From Schleiferia thermophila (lineage in GTDB: Bacteria; Bacteroidota; Bacteroidia; Flavobacteriales; Schleiferiaceae), in contig NZ_QPJS01000001.1 in the NCBI RefSeq assembly GCF_003337435.1, positions 1-64,000 on the forward strand: a stretch of 64,000 nt of DNA, given 5' to 3'. The notes below the pieces were generated by a model. It saw only the letters and a program-made list of their open reading frames with translations. It searched no databases and had not been told where the DNA came from. This document shows positions 8,411 to 16,970 of the stretch, piece after piece. Both the position numbers and the translations under genes were made by a program. The number at the start of each line of letters is the position of its first letter. The first letter of the stretch is position 1.

Positions 8411-8427
8411 CGTATGTTGTTTGGGTA

Positions 8428-10026
8428 CTATCGCAAAATAGCTTTTTTTACAAACCATTCGTTTTCCATTAAAATTCTGACCATGTATACACCTCTGGGT
8501 AAGTGTTCGGTGTGTACTGTGTGAAAGGACTCGTTGGGTGTAGAGTTGAGTACCACACGACCTGTTATGTCTACCAGCTCGAGTTTTTCTATCGGTTTGT
8601 GTGTGCTGAGGCTGAAGTGGGTAGTTGCTGGATTGGGATACATAATAATTTTTGCATCCAATTGATTTTCTGATACGCTTACTGGGATTTGGTATCCTTT
8701 GGTAGTTAGCATTTTTGCTATTCTGGGGGCAATAAAGCCCATTACCGTATCGATGTATGCGATGCTTTGGGCTTTAATGTTTGGATTTGTTTCGTTTTGT
8801 GACAATGGGTCATTTGGATCCCACCAATCCCATGGATTGGAATTCACGCGGAAAGGCATGGCGGGATTGGGAGGTGGAATGTCAAAAGGCAAAATATGGT
8901 GGATTTGTCCCGGGTTGATGGTGGCATTGGCTCTGGCTTTTACGCTGATGGGATCGTTCCAGTTGGTGGTAAGTACGTTGTTGTTGCCGATGGAATTTGA
9001 AAGTCGTACAGCGGTGTGACTACCTGCTACTTCTACTACCGGATAAAATTGTCCGGCAATAGGTACATTTACCATACCTTGAATGTATGGGGCAAAGAAA
9101 TCCTGAACTACGTGTACGGATACGATAGGGGGGTCACCGGCCTCTAGCCATGTGGAATCTCCCAATGCGCCTCCTAAATTTACAGTCATCGCCACATCCG
9201 AGGGCACGCCTACGTAATTTTCGAAGTTTCTGCCTCTTTGCGACATGTCTATTTGTGGAAGTCCCAGAGGAGTCTGCTGACCTGTGAGAGTGACTTTTCC
9301 TCCGAATCCATTCCAGTCGCCTACCACGGAAGTATCAACATACATATCGCCTGCTTGAACGGGGTATCCAAAAAGACCGGTAGAGCTTGAGTTGTCGTAT
9401 TTAAACTTATCTAACTGAAGTTCAGAATATTTATTAAGCGTTGCGTACGCTAAGGTTATGTACCCTCCGGATCCCTGTCCTATCAGCGTTATGGCATTTG
9501 TATTGATTTTTAAGGGATTGCCTTGAGATGCTGTAACTCTTAGATACCTTACCATTGTTTTGGCATCTTGTATGGCATTGTAAACCGCAAGCAAGTTGGT
9601 ACCTCGTCTTAAGTCCAGGTCGGTACTGTTGGCAAGCCATCCGACTCGATAGGAAGCGGAGACCGCCACGAACCCCATTCTGGCAAATCTCTTGCAAATT
9701 TCTACAGCAGCACTATCTGTTTTTTCTCCCATTGGGCTAGCAAGACCTTTGGGCAAAAAACTTCCGGTATGGAAATAGACAATTACAGGCCTGTTGGATA
9801 CATTGTCGACATTGGTATCGGGCATGTAAATATCGCACCTCAAGGGCAGGAGTTGGGGACCTCCGATGGAAGCGGGCGCATAGGCAAAGAAGTTGATGCC
9901 GTAGTTTACATCGGCCATCTTTACTATTTGCGCATCAGTAAAAACAGGCTCAAGATATCGTACCTGTGCCTGTAGTGCATATGCCGTCGCCACAATGGCG
10001 GTTAGCAGTTGTAGTGGTTTTCTCAT
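8428..10026 (-). CDS. Secreted carboxylesterase-like alpha/beta-hydrolase with T9SS sorting domain, Ser nucleophile replaced
   Basis: The protein (532 residues from ATG 10026, which gives the signal peptide MRKPLQLLTAIVATAYALQA) has a carboxylesterase/alpha-beta hydrolase fold: the oxyanion region YFHTGSF, SASYRVGW, and a nucleophile elbow reading LIGQGSGGY. In the family this motif is G-x-S-x-G-G; here Gly occupies the nucleophile place with Ser one residue later, so activity is uncertain. The C-terminus (YPNPATTHFSL onward, ending KKAILR) is a T9SS sorting domain. It follows the TonB-dependent receptor by 45 bases on the same strand, so the two are likely co-transcribed and linked to outer-membrane uptake of one substrate. 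A longer start at 10065 would leave the signal peptide internal. Confidence 0.8.
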   Translation of the reverse strand: MRKPLQLLTAIVATAYALQAQVRYLEPVFTDAQIVKMADVNYGINFFAYAPASIGGPQLLPLRCDIYMPDTNVDNVSNRPVIVYFHTGSFLPKGLASPMGEKTDSAAVEICKRFARMGFVAVSASYRVGWLANSTDLDLRRGTNLLAVYNAIQDAKTMVRYLRVTASQGNPLKINTNAITLIGQGSGGYITLAYATLNKYSELQLDKFKYDNSSSTGLFGYPVQAGDMYVDTSVVGDWNGFGGKVTLTGQQTPLGLPQIDMSQRGRNFENYVGVPSDVAMTVNLGGALGDSTWLEAGDPPIVSVHVVQDFFAPYIQGMVNVPIAGQFYPVVEVAGSHTAVRLSNSIGNNNVLTTNWNDPISVKARANATINPGQIHHILPFDIPPPNPAMPFRVNSNPWDWWDPNDPLSQNETNPNIKAQSIAYIDTVMGFIAPRIAKMLTTKGYQIPVSVSENQLDAKIIMYPNPATTHFSLSTHKPIEKLELVDITGRVVLNSTPNESFHTVHTEHLPRGVYMVRILMENEWFVKKAILR

Positions 10027-10071
10027 AGAGACTTTATTTAAAGTTAAACAATTACGAATGTACATTAAATT

Positions 10072-12921
10072 TTAAAAATCTACAACTCCTGATACATATG
10101 CCAATCTTCCTACTCTGGGACCACCATACACCATAAAGACCTTATTGTTCAGCAAGTTAGTACCTCCTAATTTGAAATTTGTATTCCATCGTTTTATGTA
10201 ATAATTGACCTGGGCATCCAGCATGTCATAGGTGTCGACACTTCCTGTAAACTGAGGTGAACCTTCGAATAAAAACCCCTGAATCCAACGATAATTTACA
10301 CTGAAACCAAATAGGTTGTCAGAGGTGCTTTTGAACTTTAGGTCCCGTCCGTTGATGCCGATATTGAACTTGTTTTCCGGTGTATTAAAGGCCGGGATGA
10401 TGGGATCGTCGGTGGCGGTATTCAGGACATTCCAGGTGTAATTTCCGGTGAGGGTATAATTATCCAAAAAGTAATAGTTGGCACCTATCGAAAAACCTTG
10501 TGTGGTAACTCTGTCGCGTGCATTGGTAGAGACGCGATAAACCGTCACTTTTGTAACCCTGTCAAAGGATGTCTGTCCGCCCTCTTCTATGTCCAGACCT
10601 ATGTTGAATCCTATAAAATCACGATACCAGGAGTAGTAGTAATTCATATCGAGAAAAAGGCGCTTGAAAAGCGTAGTCCGATATCCGATTTCTGCTGTCT
10701 GTACTCTTTCCGGGCGAATGGGGTCAATATTGTAGTAGTCAAATACGTGATCGAGTCTGCCTTGTGAGTTTTTTGCCAGATATTCACTCAAATTTTCCGG
10801 CGATACCAGGCTGTCTACCCCGTTGAGATTGCCCAGCAAGATAGCTCTTCCGACATTGTAATACAGGTATTGGTCCTGGAGAGTAGGATTTCTGATAGCA
10901 GAGGAGAGGCTTATTCTTAAGGTGTTGAGCTTGTCAAGCTGATAAATCCATGATAGGGCCGGGCTTACCAGATAGGGGAAGTTTTGATTTTTGTCCAGCC
11001 GGACGGTCAGATTGAATTTGTGCTTGTCATTGAGAAGTTTCTTTTCTATGCCTCCATAGATTCCAAATTCAAAATTTGTAATACGGGCATATCCGAGAGC
11101 TAGGCTGTCATAGACCAATCTCCCGTTGGGGAGGGTATCTACTACAAATCGGTCATAGCGCATGGAATCACTGAATATGTTGCCTCTTGAGTTGGGGACG
11201 TAAAGCCTCATATTTCCGCCTGAAGTCCAGTGAAATCCTTTCCAGTCCCACTCATATTGACCATGTATGTGGTAGAGAGCTGATCTGTCAAAAAATTTTG
11301 TTCCTCCTTCTGAAAAGGTTCTTGAAGTAAAATAGGTAAAGAGCGAGTCGAAAAGCGCTGTTCCGGGGATCAAAGGACCTCCATAGCGTTCTTCTACTCT
11401 TCGGCGATTTCGGTTGTGCATATATCGCAGGGTGTCTCGGTTGATCAAGAGATATTCCTGATATTGTTGCATCCAAAGCTCCCTTTCTGTAAACCAGTTG
11501 GCCGTGGGGTATCCCGGAAGGTTTTCAGCGGTTGATTTTTCAAAACTGTTCCAAAACGAACGATATGTATTTTGCCAGGCAAGGTCTTCTGCGAGGGCAT
11601 TTTGCATTCTTAGAGCGGTAAAGTACGCATCATACGAATTGCCGGCGTCTTCGTTGGTTGCGTATGCGCGTAAGAAAAATTTGTTTTTTTTCCTGAATTC
11701 GATGCGGTTTTGGAAGAATTTGATATCTTTAAGTGAATATCTGTTGTCTCCCTGGTATACAGTGGTTCCGTATCCAAAATTGGAAGCCAGGATCACTTCG
11801 CGGTCGTTGCTGAATTTGTGATGTAAAGAGAAAGCCAGTTTCAAATTTCGGGTGTTGTAGTCCACCAAATGAATTTCTTCAATCCCTGTACGGTGAAATC
11901 TGTAGAGTCCAGGATATGTTCTGGGTAGCTGACCGTCGTCAAACATTATTTCGTCTCCATATCGGTTTACCCCATCATACCATCCAGGGTTGTCTTTGCC
12001 CACTTTGGATTCTTCTGTGGGTTCATAATTGTCGGCTACCCAGTCAAAAGCTTGCAGATAAAACAAATTGAACTTTATGGCCACCTTGTCATTTCCTTTT
12101 GAATCCCTGAACACCTGTGCATGCCTGAGCGCCAATTCGTGTAGTGCTCTTTCTCCTATTTTGTAGGAGGCTGTAGTTCCCGGAAAGAGAAAGGGGTCTT
12201 TTGTGGTCATGGAGATGACCCCATTAAATGCATTTGGACCATAAAAAGCCGATGAGGCACCGGCTATGATGTCCACGTTCATTACATCCAGATCAGGGGC
12301 ACCGAGAAAATTTCCAAGGGAAAAGTTAAGACCCGGTGCCTGATTGTCCACGCCATCGATGATTTGGAGGGACCGGACTGGTGATGTACTGTTGAATCCC
12401 CGGGTGTTGATTATCTTAAATCCAAGTGAAGCAGCGGTCAGGTCTACACCCTTTAACGAAGCAAGGCCATCATAAAAGGATGCAGCAGGAGTTTCTTTTA
12501 TGGCGAGCATATCCATGGCTTCTACCGTCAAGGCGCTTTCTTTTTGTTTGTCAGAAAGTCGTTGTTCGACTACACTTACCTCTCCGAGCATCACTTTGTC
12601 TTCTTCGAGGTCGAAGGTGTATTTTCCGCCTTTTCTTATTTCAACTTTCCTGGTCCGGTAGCCCACAAAACTAATTTCAAGGGTGATGGGCATAGAGCCT
12701 TTATGTTCTAAAACGAAGAAACCACTCATATCTGTGGAGGTGCCTTTTTTTGTTTCTCTGATGACCACATTGGCTCCTGGTATAGGTTCTCGGTCTTTGG
12801 CATCTCGCACTACACCTGTTATCACTTCTTGTGCATGCATAATATTTAGCGATACTGCATTGATCAATAGCATTGACAAGAATGTAATGGAGCTGAAATG
12901 CAGCATTTTAAATATTTTCAA
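10072..12921 (-). CDS. TonB-dependent outer-membrane receptor with carboxypeptidase-regulatory-like domain
   Basis: The 949-residue protein has an N-terminal signal peptide, a CarboxypepD_reg-like beta-sandwich (VITGVVRDAKDREPIPGANVVI to about residue 110), a plug domain (ETPAASFYDGLASLKGVDL ... NTRGFNST ... VDIIAGASSAFYGPNAFNGVI) and a long beta-barrel ending in aromatic-rich strands (LAYVSGVVDF). It should import a ligand across the outer membrane using TonB-ExbBD energy. No SusD partner is adjacent; instead a secreted esterase-like gene follows, so it is not a classical SusCD pair. The start is TTG at 12921, preceded by GAAGG; ATG at 12906 is an alternative that still yields a signal peptide. 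Confidence 0.9.
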   Translation of the reverse strand: MKIFKMLHFSSITFLSMLLINAVSLNIMHAQEVITGVVRDAKDREPIPGANVVIRETKKGTSTDMSGFFVLEHKGSMPITLEISFVGYRTRKVEIRKGGKYTFDLEEDKVMLGEVSVVEQRLSDKQKESALTVEAMDMLAIKETPAASFYDGLASLKGVDLTAASLGFKIINTRGFNSTSPVRSLQIIDGVDNQAPGLNFSLGNFLGAPDLDVMNVDIIAGASSAFYGPNAFNGVISMTTKDPFLFPGTTASYKIGERALHELALRHAQVFRDSKGNDKVAIKFNLFYLQAFDWVADNYEPTEESKVGKDNPGWYDGVNRYGDEIMFDDGQLPRTYPGLYRFHRTGIEEIHLVDYNTRNLKLAFSLHHKFSNDREVILASNFGYGTTVYQGDNRYSLKDIKFFQNRIEFRKKNKFFLRAYATNEDAGNSYDAYFTALRMQNALAEDLAWQNTYRSFWNSFEKSTAENLPGYPTANWFTERELWMQQYQEYLLINRDTLRYMHNRNRRRVEERYGGPLIPGTALFDSLFTYFTSRTFSEGGTKFFDRSALYHIHGQYEWDWKGFHWTSGGNMRLYVPNSRGNIFSDSMRYDRFVVDTLPNGRLVYDSLALGYARITNFEFGIYGGIEKKLLNDKHKFNLTVRLDKNQNFPYLVSPALSWIYQLDKLNTLRISLSSAIRNPTLQDQYLYYNVGRAILLGNLNGVDSLVSPENLSEYLAKNSQGRLDHVFDYYNIDPIRPERVQTAEIGYRTTLFKRLFLDMNYYYSWYRDFIGFNIGLDIEEGGQTSFDRVTKVTVYRVSTNARDRVTTQGFSIGANYYFLDNYTLTGNYTWNVLNTATDDPIIPAFNTPENKFNIGINGRDLKFKSTSDNLFGFSVNYRWIQGFLFEGSPQFTGSVDTYDMLDAQVNYYIKRWNTNFKLGGTNLLNNKVFMVYGGPRVGRLAYVSGVVDF

Positions 12922-12976
12922 CCTTCATCTAATTTTAGATGCAATCATAATGAATTTTTAAAACATATAAAATTTT

Positions 12977-12984
12977 TAAATTTG
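12977..12984 (+). promoter_or_regulatory. -7-like element TAAATTTG upstream of the small membrane protein
   Basis: TAAATTTG matches TAnnTTTG and lies 36 bases before the ATG at 13021, in the gap between the divergent TonB receptor and the small ORF. No clear -33 TTG is present. Confidence 0.3.
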
Positions 12985-13020
12985 TCCTTTGTACAGTCCT
13001 GAAGTTTTATTGTACTTCGT

Positions 13021-13188
13021 ATGGTTTACGAAACTCTGTTGATGTTGGCGGTATTGACCCTGCCGCTACTTGCCGGTGTGTTTCTAGTGTGGTTTATGGC
13101 CACTGGCAAAGGAAATCCGGCCCCTACACAGGATGAAATTGAGGAGTTTAAGCGAAATAGAGAGGGACACAAGGCAAGTCAGCAGTAA
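13021..13188 (+). CDS. Small single-pass membrane protein, unknown function
   Basis: A 55-codon ORF from ATG 13021 to TAA 13188 encodes a short N-terminus, one hydrophobic helix (LLMLAVLTLPLLAGVFLVWF) and a charged tail (DEIEEFKRNREGHK). A -7-like element lies upstream and no other frame is open, so it is plausibly a real micro-protein. It is not a recognisable CcoS or other known small subunit. It precedes glutamate dehydrogenase by 176 bases. Confidence 0.5.
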   Translation: MVYETLLMLAVLTLPLLAGVFLVWFMATGKGNPAPTQDEIEEFKRNREGHKASQQ

Positions 13189-13306
13189 AGTAATTGCTAT
13201 AAAAAGTATCGTCCTGTGAATTCGTCTTTTCTCAGTGCATTTGCAAAAGCTTAAAAGTCCTGAAAGTGTAGATTTTACACAAAGTTTCAGCGAAAAAAAT
13301 TATGAT

Positions 13307-13335
13307 TTTGTATTCTGAGGATGACAATACATTTG
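13307..13335 (+). promoter_or_regulatory. Promoter of glutamate dehydrogenase (TTTG ... TACATTTG)
   Basis: TTTG (13307-13310) and TACATTTG (13328-13335) are 17 bases apart, slightly shorter than the usual 19-base Bacteroidota spacing. The -7 element ends 29 bases before the gdhA ATG. Confidence 0.45.
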
Positions 13336-13358
13336 CGCCAATTTTCAAAAAACGATAG

Positions 13359-14717
<1,359 letters not shown>

Positions 14718-14740
14718 TTTTTTCTCACCAGAATTGTTTC

Positions 14741-14767
14741 CCCGGCCTGTCGCCGGGTTTTTTTTTT
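14741..14767 (+). terminator. Rho-independent terminator after gdhA
   Basis: CCCGGC-CTGTC-GCCGGG forms a 6-bp GC hairpin followed by ten T residues, 24 bases after the gdhA stop. Confidence 0.93.
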
Positions 14768-15175
14768 ATCAAAAATTCGCAGATGTAATCTTAAGACTCA
14801 TGGAGAACCGGCAGGTTTGATTTCTGATGTATGACATCGAACTTAAATGTCAAGCCTGTTTCCTTAGATGCATCTTTTCAAATAAAATCAGGTATTCTGC
14901 CACAAACCCATAGTGCTTGTGATGAGAGCGGGTGGCACGTTGGTGCATAATCGATTCGGAGCAGAAATGTTTTATACCATGGCTTTTTTCAGGGGCTCAA
15001 GTTTTTGCCGGGAAATGAGGCTGAATAAAGCCAAACTAAAGATGTAGAGCGAATTCCTGGCTGCTTTTTCTTATATTCTTTCCACTTTTTACCACTAGAC
15101 AAAGTATTGTATAAGCAGCTATTTAAATTACTAAACAAAGCTCTCTTTCAAAAATTTTTTCAACAATTTGAAAAT
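14768..15175. other. Intergenic region upstream of the dcw operon
   Basis: About 400 bases without a gene I can support. A 50-codon forward open stretch ending at about 15046 (GGTLVHNRFGAEMFYTMAFF) has no start context or known family. The last 60 bases are AT-rich and lead into the MraZ-box-like repeats. Confidence 0.5.
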
Positions 15176-15200
15176 AAGTGGAAAAATGTGGGAAAAGTGT
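15176..15200 (+). promoter_or_regulatory. Putative MraZ operator: three GTG repeats with 10-bp period
   Basis: AAGTGGAAAA, ATGTGGGAAA and AGTG occur consecutively with a 10-base period, placing GTG(G) on the same face of the helix three times. MraZ proteins are known to bind short TGGGn or AAAGTGn direct repeats with 10-bp spacing upstream of their own operon. The repeats end just before the -7 element and 40 bases before mraZ, so autoregulation is the natural inference. Confidence 0.6.
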
Positions 15201-15203
15201 TTT

Positions 15204-15211
15204 TACCTTTG
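15204..15211 (+). promoter_or_regulatory. -7 element TACCTTTG of the dcw operon
   Basis: TACCTTTG matches TAnnTTTG and lies 28 bases before the mraZ start. The -33 position is occupied by the GTGG repeats instead of a clear TTG, as expected for a regulated promoter. Confidence 0.5.
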
Positions 15212-15239
15212 AGCATCAGAAAAATAAAAGCGAAAATCC

Positions 15240-15704
15240 TTGAATTTGATAGGGGTACATGAACTAAAGGCTGATGAAAAAGCGCGCATTCTGTTGCCAT
15301 CCGCGCTTAAGAAGCAGCTCTTGCCCTATCTGGAGGATGGATTTATATTGAAGCGAAGTGTGTTTCAGAAGTGCCTTGAGCTGTATCCGATGAAGGAATG
15401 GGATAAAATCATGGCAAAGCTCAACAAGCTGAATCGGTTTGTAAAGAAAAACAATGACTTCATCCGGATGTACACTGCCGGTGTGCGAATCGTGGAGATC
15501 GATGCAAACGGCAGATTGCTGATACCAAAAGACCTTGTAAACTACGCCGGAATTCAGGGTGAGATTGTGCTCAATGCCATGGGGGCCTGGATTGAAATCT
15601 GGGACAGGGAGGCATATGAATCGACTATAAACGATCCCAGAGTGGACTTTGCATCGCTGGCTGAAGAGGTGATGGGAAGTCTGGGAGATGACCTTCAAAA
15701 TTAA
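15240..15704 (+). CDS. mraZ: Transcriptional regulator MraZ
   Basis: The 154-residue protein has two SpoVT/AbrB-like MraZ repeats: GVHELKADEKARILLPSALKKQL near the N-terminus and GVRIVEIDANGRLLIPKDLVNYAGI in the second half. It binds DNA as a ring-shaped oligomer and regulates the division and cell wall cluster it heads. The start is TTG at 15240, giving the family-typical N-terminus MNLIGVHELK. It overlaps no other gene upstream and is followed 4 bases later by the rsmH ATG. GTG repeats upstream are the likely binding site. Confidence 0.93.
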   Translation: MNLIGVHELKADEKARILLPSALKKQLLPYLEDGFILKRSVFQKCLELYPMKEWDKIMAKLNKLNRFVKKNNDFIRMYTAGVRIVEIDANGRLLIPKDLVNYAGIQGEIVLNAMGAWIEIWDREAYESTINDPRVDFASLAEEVMGSLGDDLQN

Positions 15705-15708
15705 CCGC

Positions 15709-16626
15709 ATGAAACCTCAACTCTATCATACACCGGTGATGTTGAGGGCTTCGCTGGAGCTACTGTCCGTGAAGCCAGACGGCGTTTATGTAGACTGCAC
15801 ATTCGGTGGAGGAGGACACAGTAGGGGTATTCTCTCCAGGTTGGGCGATGAAGGTCGGCTTATTGCCTTCGATCAGGATCCTGATGCGGTAGTCAATGAA
15901 ATAGAAGACCCGCGCTTTACACTCATACAGGCTAATTTCAGGTATATGGGCAAATATCTCCGCCTGGAAGGGATCAGGCAAGTAGATGGCGTACTGGCCG
16001 ATCTGGGGGTATCGTCACATCAGTTTGATACAGCTGAGAGGGGATTTTCACTGCGGTATTCAGGGCCGCTGGACATGCGGATGAACCCCGGTATTCCCAG
16101 ATCAGCAGCCGACCTCATCAATGACTGGCCCGAAGATCAGCTGGCAATTCTCTTTTATCAATATGGGGAGCTTCCTCACAGTCGCCGGATAGCTAAAGCA
16201 ATCGTCAGAGCTCGGCAGCAAACCCCAATCACGACCACCGAACAGCTCAACCAAATCTGTGCTCCCTTCTGTAAAAAGGGATTTGAGCATCATTCCCTGG
16301 CCCGGATTTATCAGGCACTCAGGATAGAGGTCAATCAGGAAATAGCGGCCCTTAAAGAGATGCTGCTACAAACCACTGCCCTGGTAGTGCCCGGTGGCAG
16401 GCTGGTAGTGATATCCTATCATTCCATCGAGGACCGATTGGTAAAAGTCTTTATGCGCTCTGGAAATTTTGAAAATCGCACGGAAAAAGATTTTTACGGC
16501 AACGACCTCTCGCCCTGGAAGCCGCTGACGCGCAAACCACTGGAACCGGAAGAAGAGGAAATTAAAGCCAACCCCAGGTCGAGAAGTGCCAAACTGAGAG
16601 CAGCAACCAGAACCCATTGTTCATGA
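15709..16626 (+). CDS. rsmH: 16S rRNA (cytosine-1402-N4)-methyltransferase
   Basis: The 305-residue enzyme methylates N4 of C1402 in the ribosomal decoding centre using S-adenosylmethionine. The SAM-binding motif VDCTFGGGGHSRGIL lies near residues 28-42, followed by DGVLADLGVSSHQFD, RGFSLRYSGPLDMRM and the C-terminal VISYHSIEDRLVKVFMR, all diagnostic of RsmH (MraW). I chose ATG 15709, just after the mraZ stop, over an upstream ATG inside mraZ because MKPQLYHTPVML is the normal start. Its stop overlaps the next ATG (ATGA at 16623). Confidence 0.95.
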   Translation: MKPQLYHTPVMLRASLELLSVKPDGVYVDCTFGGGGHSRGILSRLGDEGRLIAFDQDPDAVVNEIEDPRFTLIQANFRYMGKYLRLEGIRQVDGVLADLGVSSHQFDTAERGFSLRYSGPLDMRMNPGIPRSAADLINDWPEDQLAILFYQYGELPHSRRIAKAIVRARQQTPITTTEQLNQICAPFCKKGFEHHSLARIYQALRIEVNQEIAALKEMLLQTTALVVPGGRLVVISYHSIEDRLVKVFMRSGNFENRTEKDFYGNDLSPWKPLTRKPLEPEEEEIKANPRSRSAKLRAATRTHCS

Positions 16627-16970
16627 GCAAAAGCGGAACAAAAATAGCCGAGGTGTTGAAAGGCAGTTTTCTGGCCGATTCCAAATGGAACAGACACAGG
16701 TTTTTTGTGCTTTGGCTCGCCCTTTTGGCTCTGATCAGCATTTACAGTGGGCACTTGGTTGAAAAAAGAGTTCAGCAGCTGGCTCAACTGCAGGCTGAGG
16801 CAAAAGACCTGAGTGCAGAGTTTACCGAAGTCCGAAGCCGGTTGATGAGATTGAGCACTCCAAGTAAAGTACGACAACGCGCTGAAGCGCTCGGACTTAA
16901 AGAGAGTAAAGAACCACCTGCCAGAATACTCATAGACAAAAAAGGCAACCTGTTAAAAGAAAACAAGTGA
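16623..16970 (+). CDS. ftsL: FtsL-like cell division protein
   Basis: A 115-residue bitopic protein with a short basic cytoplasmic N-terminus, one membrane helix (FFVLWLALLALISIYSGHLV) and a periplasmic coiled coil with heptad-like leucines (VQQLAQLQAEAKDLSAEFTEV). Sequence similarity within this family is low; identity rests on size, topology and position between rsmH and the septal penicillin-binding protein. FtsL with FtsB/FtsQ activates FtsWI at the septum. It starts at ATG 16623, overlapping the rsmH stop, and its stop overlaps the GTG of the next gene. Confidence 0.8.
   Translation: MSKSGTKIAEVLKGSFLADSKWNRHRFFVLWLALLALISIYSGHLVEKRVQQLAQLQAEAKDLSAEFTEVRSRLMRLSTPSKVRQRAEALGLKESKEPPARILIDKKGNLLKENK

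Noticed and set aside
14936-15046. A 50-codon open stretch upstream of mraZ as a small gene
   Set aside because: No plausible start context, unusual composition, no similarity I recognise, and stops close on either side.
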